NCBI GenBank assembly: GCA_016287245.1
Contig: JAEEWG010000010.1
Span: forward strand, 1 to 64,000
Length of the DNA stretch: 64,000 nucleotides
Reading direction: 5' to 3'
DNA from: Clostridia bacterium
GTDB lineage: Bacteria; Bacillota; Clostridia; Saccharofermentanales; Saccharofermentanaceae
Both the position numbers and the translations under genes were made by a program. Below, piece by piece: positions 51,791-60,047 of the stretch. Under the pieces are notes generated by a model. The model searched no databases. It saw nothing but the letters and a program-made list of their open reading frames with translations, and was not told where the DNA came from. How positions within the stretch are numbered: position 1 is the first letter of the stretch; every line of letters starts with the position of its first letter.

Positions 51791-53584
51791 ATGTTTATAA
51801 GTAACGATATCAAGTATGTAGGCGTAAACGACCACAAGATCGATCTTTTCGAGGGACAGTATGTGGTGCCGAACGGTATGGCATATAACTCCTATGTGAT
51901 CTCGGATTATAAGGTCGCGGTCATGGATACGGTCGATAAGAATTTCACGCATGAGTGGCTCGATAATCTGGAAAAAGCACTTGAAGGCAAGGCTCCGGAT
52001 TATCTCGTTGTACAGCACATGGAGCCGGACCACTCCGCCAATATCGTGAACTTCATGAAGAACTATCCGAATGCCGAGATCGTATCTTCCCAGAAAGCGT
52101 TCACCATGATGAAGAATTTCTTCGGAACGGAGTTCGAAGATAGAAGGATCGTGGTCGGGGAAGGCGACGAGCTTCCGCTCGGAAAGCACGTGCTGAAATT
52201 CGTCGCGGCACCGATGGTGCACTGGCCGGAAGTTCTCATGACATACGATACTTTCGATAAAGTGCTTTTCAGTGCGGACGGATTCGGAAAGTTCGGCGCG
52301 CTCGATGTGGAAGAGGACTGGGCATGTGAGGCCCGCCGCTACTATATCGGCATCGTCGGAAAATACGGCGCGCAGGTGCAGGCGGTCTTAAAGAAGGCGG
52401 CAAATCTTGAGATCAAGACGATCTGCCCGCTACACGGACCGGTTCTTACCGGAGATCTTTCCGAATATCTGAAACTTTATGACATCTGGTCTTCCTACGG
52501 TGTCGAGACAGACGGCATCGCGATCTTCTATACTTCCGTCTATGGCCACACAAAGGCGGCGGTCGAGCTTCTTGCCAACAAACTTAAGGAGAACGGCTGC
52601 CCGAAGGTCGTCGTCAATGACCTCGCCAGAGAGGATATGGCCGAGTGTGTCGAGGATGCTTTCCGCTACGGACGTATCGTTCTGGCGACCACAACATATA
52701 ACGCAGATGTATTCCCGTTCATGAGAGAATTCATCCATCACCTCACGGAAAGACAGTTCCAGAATAAGACCATCGCCATGATCGAGAACGGTTCCTGGGC
52801 GCCACAGGCGATCCGCACCATGAAGGCGATGCTCGAAAAGAGCAAGAACATCACCTATACCGAGAACAACGTAAAGATCATGTCGGCCCTAAACGATGAA
52901 TCGAAGGCACAGGTCGATGCTCTGGCCAAAGAACTGTGCCAGGATTACCTCGCGCAGAAGGATGACACCGCGAACAAGAACGATTTGACGGCGCTCTTTA
53001 ATATCGGGTACGGTCTTTATGTTGTTACTTCCAACGATGGAAAGAAAGATAACGGTCTCATCGTCAATACCGTAACGCAGGTGACGAATACACCGAACCG
53101 CATCGCGGTCACGATCAACAAGCAGAACTATTCGCACCACGTCATCAAGCAGACGGGCGTTATGAACGTCAACTGCCTGTCTGTTGAAGCACCGTTCAAG
53201 GTATTCGAGAACTTCGGTTTCCAGAGCGGAAGAAATGTCGATAAGTTCGCAAACTGTGAGAATATTCTCCGTTCCGATAATGGTCTTATCTTCCTGCCGA
53301 AGTACATCAATTCCTTCATGTCATTGAAGGTCGAAGATTATATCGATCTGGATACGCACGGCATGTTCATCTGCTCCGTCACCGAGTCCCGAGTCCTTAC
53401 GGACAAGGAGACCATGACGTACACCTACTACCAGAAGAACGTTAAGCCGAAGCCGGAGACGGAAGGAAAGAAGGGCTTCGTCTGCAAGGTCTGCGGATAT
53501 GTCTATGAAGGCGATGAGCTGCCGGATGACATCGTCTGCCCGCTCTGTAAGCACGGTGCGGCGGACTTTGAGCCGATCGGCTGA
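51791..53584 (+). CDS. fprA: Flavodiiron protein with flavin reductase and rubredoxin domains
   Basis: 597 residues in four parts: metallo-beta-lactamase-like di-iron domain (~1-250) with ligands in QHMEPDH, VHWPE, SADGFG and CPLHGP; flavodoxin (~255-400, FYTSVYGHTKAA); flavin reductase-like domain (~400-550, NTVTQVTNTPNRIAVTINK); and a C-terminal rubredoxin ([17 protein letters not shown]). It reduces oxygen to water (or NO to N2O), protecting anaerobic metabolism. The fused domains let one chain take electrons from NAD(P)H. Ordinary FprA ends after ~400 residues. It lies near the rubrerythrin but has no visible shared promoter. Confidence 0.93.
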   Translation: MFISNDIKYVGVNDHKIDLFEGQYVVPNGMAYNSYVISDYKVAVMDTVDKNFTHEWLDNLEKALEGKAPDYLVVQHMEPDHSANIVNFMKNYPNAEIVSSQKAFTMMKNFFGTEFEDRRIVVGEGDELPLGKHVLKFVAAPMVHWPEVLMTYDTFDKVLFSADGFGKFGALDVEEDWACEARRYYIGIVGKYGAQVQAVLKKAANLEIKTICPLHGPVLTGDLSEYLKLYDIWSSYGVETDGIAIFYTSVYGHTKAAVELLANKLKENGCPKVVVNDLAREDMAECVEDAFRYGRIVLATTTYNADVFPFMREFIHHLTERQFQNKTIAMIENGSWAPQAIRTMKAMLEKSKNITYTENNVKIMSALNDESKAQVDALAKELCQDYLAQKDDTANKNDLTALFNIGYGLYVVTSNDGKKDNGLIVNTVTQVTNTPNRIAVTINKQNYSHHVIKQTGVMNVNCLSVEAPFKVFENFGFQSGRNVDKFANCENILRSDNGLIFLPKYINSFMSLKVEDYIDLDTHGMFICSVTESRVLTDKETMTYTYYQKNVKPKPETEGKKGFVCKVCGYVYEGDELPDDIVCPLCKHGAADFEPIG

Positions 53585-53609
53585 TTCGAATTAAAAAACT
53601 AAAAAATGG

Positions 53610-53690
53610 AGAGGGGTATCGCTCTTGCGACTCGGACAGTTTGCTTACTTAAACTCGTCGCTTGAGTGGATACCCCTCTTCTGTTTTTTC
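53610..53690 (+). terminator. Long-stem terminator after the flavodiiron gene
   Basis: AGAGGGGTATC (from 53610) pairs with GATACCCCTCT (to 53679). Inside, CTC/GAG, GCGAC/GTCGC and GTTT/AAAC continue the rod with small symmetric loops. A run of six T follows. Same style as the terminators at 25806 and 58983. Confidence 0.85.
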
Positions 53691-53733
53691 CTGTATACTT
53701 ACATAGATAACAAACGATCGGATGGTATGTCCT

Positions 53734-54156
53734 ATGAATAAACCTCAGCCCTATGTGCACAAGGTGCAGTACTACGAGACAGATAAGATGAGCATCACTC
53801 ATCACAGTAATTACGTCAGATGGATGGAAGAAGCGAGAGTCGATTTTCTAAGTAAGATCGGATGGGATTTCGACAAACTCGAAGAAAGCGGCGTCGCATC
53901 CCCGGTCGTCTCTTTGGAAGTGCACTATAAGGGCACCACAACTTTTCCGGAGGAAGTGTCTGTCGAAGTGAAGATCCTTTCGGTCAAGGGCGTACGTCTG
54001 ACTCTCGGCTATGAGATGAAAAACACTTCAGGGAAAGTGGTCTGCGAAGCAAAATCCGAGCATTGCTTCCTGAATATGGAGGGGCGCCCGATCCGTCTGG
54101 AAAAGGACTGCCCGGATTTTTATAAGGCATTATCGGAACTTGTCGCAGACGATTAA
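53734..54156 (+). CDS. Acyl-CoA thioesterase, hotdog fold (YbgC/FadM type)
   Basis: About 140 residues. The motif YYETDKMSITHHSNYVRWMEEAR is the active-site region of 4-hydroxybenzoyl-CoA thioesterase-like proteins (an Asp/His pair in the place of YxDTDxxGHVNN), and the later strand VKGVRLTLGYEM fits the fold. It probably hydrolyses acyl-CoA in the cytoplasm; chain preference unknown. I chose ATG 53734 with GGATGG eight bases upstream over ATG 53722. Transcribed alone or from the gap after the terminator. Confidence 0.85.
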   Translation: MNKPQPYVHKVQYYETDKMSITHHSNYVRWMEEARVDFLSKIGWDFDKLEESGVASPVVSLEVHYKGTTTFPEEVSVEVKILSVKGVRLTLGYEMKNTSGKVVCEAKSEHCFLNMEGRPIRLEKDCPDFYKALSELVADD

Positions 54157-54175
54157 ATTATCTTTTAGAAAAATG

Positions 54176-54204
54176 TGGACTCTATAGGTTTTTCCTCATA
54201 TAAT
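54176..54204 (+). promoter_or_regulatory. Promoter of the peptide and repeat-protein operon
   Basis: TGGACT (54176-54181), a 17-base spacer and consensus TATAAT (54199-54204), 58 bases before the short peptide gene. Confidence 0.7.
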
Positions 54205-54262
54205 GGAGAAAAAGATGAGTGTTTTTGACACGCTTTGTGGGTTGGTTAAGTGAGGTATTTTT

Positions 54263-54370
54263 ATGAACCAGAACTATGAAAAACTGGAGATCGAAGTGAT
54301 CGAATTTGAAACCGATGACATCGTTGTCTGCAGTGACCCGAGATATCCCGGAGAAGAAGATCCGATCTGA
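54263..54370 (+). CDS. Short acidic peptide (member 2 of a local family)
   Basis: 35 residues with GAGG seven bases upstream of the ATG. The core YEKLEIEVIEFETDDIVVCSD matches member 1 at 45917 in most positions (shown in pieces: EIEVIEFETDDIVV against KIEIIAFETEDVIV), and the end is GEEDPI. It contains one cysteine that member 1 lacks. It is the first gene after a strong promoter and stands 50 bases before the second glycine-rich repeat protein, so it is surely transcribed if that gene is. Role unknown. Confidence 0.7.
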   Translation: MNQNYEKLEIEVIEFETDDIVVCSDPRYPGEEDPI

Positions 54371-54420
54371 TCTTCTGGATCGTATAAGCCGCGAAAAAGC
54401 GGTGAAGAGGAGGTTTGAAA

Positions 54421-56619
54421 ATGGGGAAGAAGAGGTTTTCACATATACTCTCGATCATTATAAGTGTGGCCATGTTGATTTCCGTAGTTCCTGCTTCTGT
54501 GTCAGCAGCAACGAGGATCTATTATCGGGATGAAAATGGTAATGAAGTAAATACAACAAGTTATACAACTTTATCCGCAAATACCACTCAATGGGATGAA
54601 GGAACATATTATCTGGGTTCGACGATCACCGTTTCGGATAGAATCGAAGTCAACGGGTATGTCAAACTGATCCTGGGTCCCCAGAAAACGCTCCATGCTT
54701 TAAGCGGCGTGCATGTTCCCTATGGCAGTTATCTGACGATCTATACATCCACGTCAGGAGCGGGAATACTGAACTGTTTTACCAACGCGGAAGGTCTGGA
54801 AGGATATTCAGCTCTGGGTGCAGATCCGAATGAAATGAACGGCCGTATCACGATCGCCGGAGGAAATGTCTACAGTAGATCCGGTTACGGAGCTGCCGGC
54901 ATCGGATCCGGATGTTTTGATTCCAGAGAAGCTTTTGAACAGGTGGAGTGGAACGCCGGTGGCGAGTTCGATTTAATTCTTGGTGAAGACCCGACCCCGC
55001 CCGGACCGGACGCGGCCATTTATGTGTACGATGGAAATGTGGATGTCACAGGCGGAACGGATGCCGCAGGAATCGGCGGCGGACGTTTTTCTGATTCGGG
55101 CAGATTTATATGCTTCGGCGGTAAGGTGAAAGCCACAGGAAACGGTGACGGTGCCGGAATCGGCGGCGGTTATTGCGGCTGCGTAACTTTCGCATTTATC
55201 AGAGGGGCTGACGTCACGGCGGTGGCCAATGGCAAGGGTGCCGGCATTGGAGATGGAAATGAGGCCTCGTTCACATATCCGGGCAAACCACGTGTATATG
55301 TCATGGAAAAGACGCGCTTTGACTCGGAGCTTGGAGATACAGTTGTAACAAGAACCTCTACGGTCGAAGCGATCTCTGTGGGAAACGGATCTCCTTTTAT
55401 CTTCGGAGCATCGGAATCTATGCCATCGGAGCTTACTGCGGGAGATCTGGTCTATGCCTTTGATGATGCCCTCATCTTCTTCTTCGATTATGTCGATGAA
55501 AACCACATCACGAATTATAATCCGACAATGAATATAGAGGATATTTTCAACTGTAACGGCGCACGTATCATGCGCTGCAGACATCACAATATCTCCTACG
55601 TGATGACGGAAACCGGGCATACGATGACCTGTCCGGTCTGCCATAAGACCTCGGAAGAGCAGGAGCATAAATGGGGCTCGGACGGCGTCTGTACTGTATG
55701 CGGATATTCGTATCCGGCGATGATCGTATCTGCCAATGTCTTCTTTGAAGGAAAGGTCCAGTTAAGATATACGATGTGTTTCTCGCAGACGATGAGAGAG
55801 GATCAGGAGGCATATGTCACATTTACAAGAAATGGAAAAGTGACGAAGCAGAAGATCAGTGATGTGGAAACGAAAAATGTCGAAGGTATGTATATGACTT
55901 ACTTCTATCTTCCGGTTCCGGCTCCGGAATTCGGAGATGAGATCGTTATGAATGTCTATAACGGCGCAGGGGAGAAACAGTCTCTGGTAGCTCGCGACGG
56001 AACCAGCTTTACAGAAAACGGATTCCCTTATTCTGTAAAACAGTATGCGGAAAACATGCACAATAATCCGGCTTATCCGGCAATGGACGAACTGGCGATT
56101 GCGCTTTATGAATACGGCCGCGCGGCATGTACCTATTTCGGCGGGAACATCGGTTCCTGGACACCTTTGGACGGATACACACAGCGGGAGGTGCCTGAGT
56201 CGGAGCTTTCCGGATATGCGGTCGTGACCGACGGGGCCAGACCTTCCGGTATCGACCAAATGACGATCCGTGACTTCTTCGAGTCTGACAATACGCTCCG
56301 TATCACGGTGTATCTCAACGACGACGTCTCGAATTTCTCGTTCAAAGTGGACGATGAGGACGATTATACACCTATATGGATAAGTGAGAATGTCTATGCA
56401 CTGGATGTGCCGAATATCGCGGCAGCGGAGCTTCATCTTCCGCACACGTTTATCATCACTAGGAACGATGCACCTGATGAAACATATACGGTCAGAGCGA
56501 GTGCGCTGTCCTACGCACTGACTTCGATGAAGAATGGATCTCCTGAGCGCCGTCAGCTCGGAATCGCACTGTATCTATATAACCTTGCGGCAGTGGATTA
56601 CTTCAAAGGGAAAATTTAG
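54421..56619 (+). CDS. Secreted glycine-rich repeat protein (paralogue 2)
   Basis: 732 residues: signal peptide (~1-28, ending SVSA), an early segment TTSYTTLSANTTQWDEGTYY in the position of a similar one in paralogue 1, glycine-rich repeats (AGIGGGRFSD, GAGIGGGYCG, ~100-285) and paired CxxC motifs (~400-430, CPVCHKTS, CTVCGYSY). The C-terminal domain (~430-732) is shared with the protein at 43047 (VPAPEFGDE; FESDNTLRITVY; ALSYALTSMKN). It lacks the InlB-type repeat. ATG 54421 has AGGAGG seven bases upstream; TTG 54415 is too close. Probably a surface protein; function unknown. Confidence 0.76.
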   Translation: MGKKRFSHILSIIISVAMLISVVPASVSAATRIYYRDENGNEVNTTSYTTLSANTTQWDEGTYYLGSTITVSDRIEVNGYVKLILGPQKTLHALSGVHVPYGSYLTIYTSTSGAGILNCFTNAEGLEGYSALGADPNEMNGRITIAGGNVYSRSGYGAAGIGSGCFDSREAFEQVEWNAGGEFDLILGEDPTPPGPDAAIYVYDGNVDVTGGTDAAGIGGGRFSDSGRFICFGGKVKATGNGDGAGIGGGYCGCVTFAFIRGADVTAVANGKGAGIGDGNEASFTYPGKPRVYVMEKTRFDSELGDTVVTRTSTVEAISVGNGSPFIFGASESMPSELTAGDLVYAFDDALIFFFDYVDENHITNYNPTMNIEDIFNCNGARIMRCRHHNISYVMTETGHTMTCPVCHKTSEEQEHKWGSDGVCTVCGYSYPAMIVSANVFFEGKVQLRYTMCFSQTMREDQEAYVTFTRNGKVTKQKISDVETKNVEGMYMTYFYLPVPAPEFGDEIVMNVYNGAGEKQSLVARDGTSFTENGFPYSVKQYAENMHNNPAYPAMDELAIALYEYGRAACTYFGGNIGSWTPLDGYTQREVPESELSGYAVVTDGARPSGIDQMTIRDFFESDNTLRITVYLNDDVSNFSFKVDDEDDYTPIWISENVYALDVPNIAAAELHLPHTFIITRNDAPDETYTVRASALSYALTSMKNGSPERRQLGIALYLYNLAAVDYFKGKI

Positions 56620-57362
56620 AGAAGGAATGAATGGCCGGCCGGGCGGTCCCGGTACTGCTTCGGGGTCAGGCCGCAGTCCTTCTTCAGTAGATTCGTAAAG
56701 TAACTTTGGCTCGGGAAGGCGAGCGATGCGGAGATCTCGGCGATCGAATAGTCCGAGGACGTAAGCATCGACTTCGCCGTCTCGAGTTTTTTTGCCTGGA
56801 TATATTCGCTTATGGAATATCCCGTTTCCTTCTTGAAAAGACGCGACAGATACGGTGCGGACAGATTCGTGACCGAGGCCAGCGTCGGGAGCGTGATCCT
56901 CGTGTGCAGATGCTCGTAGATGTAATTGATGCAGATCGTAACAGATCTCGAAGAGATGGTGCTGTTACGGATGCTCTGCATGCGAAGGGCATAGTTTAAA
57001 CACATATCGTCGTGGATCTCGGAGATCTCTTCTTTCGTCGCCGCTTCGTCCGTAAGGCGGATATAGTAGTCACTTAAACTGTAGGCTTCGGCCACACTTA
57101 AGCCGCCGGCGATGCAGAAGCGGGCGACAAGTGCGATCGTGATGGTCAGATGGTATTTCAGATTCGAAAGAGGATTGGAAGAGAGGATCCCCAGTCCTTT
57201 TTTCTCGTGAAAAGGCTCGGTAAGAAGAGATCTGGTCTTCTTGATGTCGCCGGAGCGGATAGTCTCATAAAAGTCCATCTCGGGGGCTAAAGGGGCGTGC
57301 AGGAGCTCATATTCTCTATGCAGGAACTCCTGATAGGATATTTTCTTTTTTGTCGAAGGCAT
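56616..57362 (-). CDS. AraC family transcriptional regulator
   Basis: 248 residues. The C-terminal ~100 form the AraC DNA-binding domain (LPTLASVTNLSAPYLSRLFKKE and IAEISASLAFPSQSYFTNLLKKD in pieces, ending GLTPKQYRDR). The N-terminal helical domain is of the kind frequent in clostridial sugar-response regulators. It is divergent from the GH16 gene, with 187 bases between, and may control it. GGAG lies seven bases before the start. Its end overlaps the convergent repeat-protein gene by four bases. Confidence 0.87.
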   Translation of the reverse strand: MPSTKKKISYQEFLHREYELLHAPLAPEMDFYETIRSGDIKKTRSLLTEPFHEKKGLGILSSNPLSNLKYHLTITIALVARFCIAGGLSVAEAYSLSDYYIRLTDEAATKEEISEIHDDMCLNYALRMQSIRNSTISSRSVTICINYIYEHLHTRITLPTLASVTNLSAPYLSRLFKKETGYSISEYIQAKKLETAKSMLTSSDYSIAEISASLAFPSQSYFTNLLKKDCGLTPKQYRDRPAGHSFLL

Positions 57363-57549
57363 ATTTCTTCTCCATGATCCTCCGCGCGATCCGAAGGGAA
57401 ATCAAAAAAAAGCGAACGCGCGGATCTTTTCCATCGGTATTATAGCATGAAAACATAAAAAAAGATATGATAAGGCAATAATGAGACGCCGATAATTGAT
57501 ATTTTGAATTCAGCATAAATCTATTTCGAGAATGATTTAGGAGGACAAT

Positions 57550-58956
57550 ATGAAGAATAAGAAGATCCTGAGTTTCATCCTGGCGGTCAGCCTTCTTCTT
57601 TCCCTGACAGCCTGTGGCAAGAAAGAGACGACGCAGACGTCGGCATCTTCGGCAACAGAGACGACGGAAGAGACAAAAGCGGCGGCTCCGGAGATCGAGG
57701 GTTATAAGCTTCTTTGGAACGATGAGTTTTCCGGCGACAAGATGGACGAGAGCAAGTGGAACTACGAGCCGCATGAGCCGGGCTGGACGAACAATGAACT
57801 GCAGGAGTATACGACTTCGACCGACAACGTCTTCGTACGTGACGGCAAGCTGATCTTAAAGGCCATTAAGACCGAAAAGGACGGTAAGGATTACTATACT
57901 TCCGGAAAAGTAACCGGACAGAACAAGACCGATTTCCAGTATGGAAAAGTCGTAGTCTCTGCAAAAGTTCCGGAAGGACAGGGACTTTGGCCGGCTATCT
58001 GGATGATGCCGAAGGACGAGTCTTTTTACGGACAGTGGCCGAAGTGCGGTGAGATCGACATTATGGAGTCTCTCGGAAACGATACGACGATTTCCTATTC
58101 GACGATCCACTATGGTGAACCGCATGCCGAGCAGCAGGGCACGATCGAGAAGAAGGGCGCGGACAGTTTCTCTGCGAAGTTCCATGAATATTCTGTCGAG
58201 TGGGAGCCGGGCGAGATGCGCTTTTACACCGATAATGAACTGGTACTTACCGTAAATGACTGGTTCACCGCGGTCGAAGGCGAAGACGACAAGCCGTATC
58301 CGGCACCTTTCAACCAGCCGTTCTTCGTACAGATGAATCTCGCTGTCGGCGGTAACTGGCCGGGAAATCCGGATGCAACGACCGATTTTTCGAAGGCGGA
58401 GTTTGAGATCGACTATGTGCGTGTGTATCAGAAGCCTTCCTACGACATGAATGTCACAAAGCCGGAAAAGCCTTTCCGTGAGGCACTCCCGGATGGAAAC
58501 TTCATCCGTAACGGCAACTTCTCCGAGCAGGAGGATCTGACCGACGATATCGACTGGAAGTTTCTTCTTTTCAATGGCGGTGAAGGCGCCGCGGAGATCA
58601 AGGACGGCGAGATGGTGATCACTTCCACCAACTGCGGTACCGAAGAGTATTCCGTACAGCTCGTACATCCGGATCTGCCGATGAGAAAGGGACATAAGTA
58701 TAAGATCACCTTCGACATCCGCGCGGATGAAGATCGAAAGTGCATCGTCTGTGTATCCGCACCGAATGCCGGCTGGATCCGTTATTTCCCGGATACCTCC
58801 ATCGATCTGACGACCGAGTGGAAGACATTCGAATTCGAATTCGATATGACCGAGAAGGACGATAACAACGGACGTCTCGAGTACAACATGGGCAAGCACG
58901 GCGATACGGCGACGATCCATATCAAGAACGTGCGTGTCGAAGATATAAGCGCATAA
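57550..58956 (+). CDS. GH16 endo-beta-glucanase lipoprotein with C-terminal CBM
   Basis: 468 residues: signal peptide with lipobox LTAC (Cys22), short Thr/Glu linker, GH16 catalytic domain (~50-300) with the active-site motif GEIDIME (Glu168 nucleophile, Asp170, Glu173 acid/base) and aromatic residues typical of laminarinases (LWPAIWMMP). A CBM4/9-like domain follows (~325-468, NFIRNGNFSEQED). It should cut beta-1,3 or mixed-linkage beta-glucans outside the cell while held on the membrane. AGGAGG precedes the start. The divergent AraC gene is a plausible regulator. Confidence 0.92.
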   Translation: MKNKKILSFILAVSLLLSLTACGKKETTQTSASSATETTEETKAAAPEIEGYKLLWNDEFSGDKMDESKWNYEPHEPGWTNNELQEYTTSTDNVFVRDGKLILKAIKTEKDGKDYYTSGKVTGQNKTDFQYGKVVVSAKVPEGQGLWPAIWMMPKDESFYGQWPKCGEIDIMESLGNDTTISYSTIHYGEPHAEQQGTIEKKGADSFSAKFHEYSVEWEPGEMRFYTDNELVLTVNDWFTAVEGEDDKPYPAPFNQPFFVQMNLAVGGNWPGNPDATTDFSKAEFEIDYVRVYQKPSYDMNVTKPEKPFREALPDGNFIRNGNFSEQEDLTDDIDWKFLLFNGGEGAAEIKDGEMVITSTNCGTEEYSVQLVHPDLPMRKGHKYKITFDIRADEDRKCIVCVSAPNAGWIRYFPDTSIDLTTEWKTFEFEFDMTEKDDNNGRLEYNMGKHGDTATIHIKNVRVEDISA

Positions 58957-58982
58957 AGGGTAACCTTCTTAATTTGCAAAGT

Positions 58983-59057
58983 ACGGCAGAGCAGAAAAAC
59001 CGTAGAGATCCTTACGACCCTACACCAATGAGGACGCGACTGCTCTGCCGTCCTTTT
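58983..59057 (+). terminator. Long-loop terminator after the GH16 gene
   Basis: A perfect 12-bp stem ACGGCAGAGCAG (58983-58994) / CTGCTCTGCCGT (59040-59051) encloses 45 bases that can form a smaller GTAG/CTAC hairpin; CCTTTTG follows. The T tract is short, but the stem is very stable. Confidence 0.75.
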
Positions 59058-59159
59058 GTGTCTTGATCCCAAAGCACCGAGTATATTGCGCGGTGCTTTT
59101 ATTTCGCCTCCTTCTGAATTAAAATGTTGCTAAATAACACTATCAGGACCGGACAGAAT

Positions 59160-60032
59160 ATGAGTGCTCAAAATATCGAAAAGAATATCATCCGGATAAA
59201 GGAGATGGAAGCGATCCTCGATGAGGGAGCGAATCTTCTTTCGGGCGGAACAGAAGAGGAGATCAGATCTTTTCAGCCGGAAATAGAAAAGCTCGAGAAG
59301 TATTACACGGGACCTTTCTGGCGGGAAGATCTCGCGCTGGACGAAGAGGGGAAGCTCCCGAAAGATCTTAAGCGCGGTGTGCTTTCGGAAGATGCGGTCT
59401 ATGACCTTCTGGACAGAAATAAGGAGATCCTTGATGAACTCGGGATGATTCAGGAAATGCCCGGGATCCTTCTTTGCGGCGCGCAGGAGATCGATACCGG
59501 ACGACTGCTCCTCCGCTCTTTCCGAAAAGAGGATGCAGCATCCATGTTCCGCAACTTTTTATCCGATGAGCAGGTGCAAAGTATGTACGGAGAACCGACA
59601 TACACATCGATCCCGCAGGTGGAAGAACTGATCGACAAATATATCGGGCAGACCGAGGCGGGAAGTGCTTTTCGCTGGGAAGTCATTGAAAAATCCTCAG
59701 GCGAATGCATCGGTCAGGCTTCGTATTTCCTCGTAGATAAAAACAACCTTTTCGGAGAGATCGAATACTGTATAGGAAGGGCTTTCCAGGGCAAAGGCTA
59801 TGCGACCGAGGCGACCCGCGCCGTGATCGCCTACGGCTTTGAGAAGATCGGATTCCATAAAGTGCAGATCTGCTGCCGTCCATCCAACGTCTCTTCGAAA
59901 AGAGTCATCGATAAGTGCGGCTTTACGCACGAAGGCACTCTGCGTGATTATTTCTTCCGAAACGGCGGATATGAAGACCGAATGTTTTTCTCGATCCTAA
60001 AGTCGGAGTATAATATGCACGACAAGCCATAA
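59160..60032 (+). CDS. GNAT N-acetyltransferase with N-terminal DUF4298-like domain
   Basis: About 290 residues in two parts. The first ~100 (IRIKEMEAILDEG; FWREDLALDEEGKLP) resemble DUF4298, a short helical domain of unknown role. The second (~115-285) is a RimJ/RimL-type acetyltransferase (TGRLLLRSFRKED, YCIGRAFQGKGYATEA with the acetyl-CoA loop, VIDKCGFTHEGTLRDY). A ribosomal or small-molecule amine could be the acceptor. I prefer ATG 59160; ATG 59124 is an in-frame alternative and neither has a strong binding site. The NAD synthetase gene follows after 15 bases. Confidence 0.82.
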   Translation: MSAQNIEKNIIRIKEMEAILDEGANLLSGGTEEEIRSFQPEIEKLEKYYTGPFWREDLALDEEGKLPKDLKRGVLSEDAVYDLLDRNKEILDELGMIQEMPGILLCGAQEIDTGRLLLRSFRKEDAASMFRNFLSDEQVQSMYGEPTYTSIPQVEELIDKYIGQTEAGSAFRWEVIEKSSGECIGQASYFLVDKNNLFGEIEYCIGRAFQGKGYATEATRAVIAYGFEKIGFHKVQICCRPSNVSSKRVIDKCGFTHEGTLRDYFFRNGGYEDRMFFSILKSEYNMHDKP

Positions 60033-60047
60033 AGGAGAGTCAGATCT

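Noticed and set aside
57856..58920. Open frame of 354 codons on the minus strand opposite the GH16 gene
   Set aside because: Shadow frame; the plus-strand protein has intact catalytic residues.
40261..59007. Identical 17-mer GCAGAAAAACCGTAGAG at 40261 (T-box 5' end) and 58991 (GH16 terminator)
   Set aside because: One 17-base match in a window of this size can occur by chance, and the second place has no T-box features.
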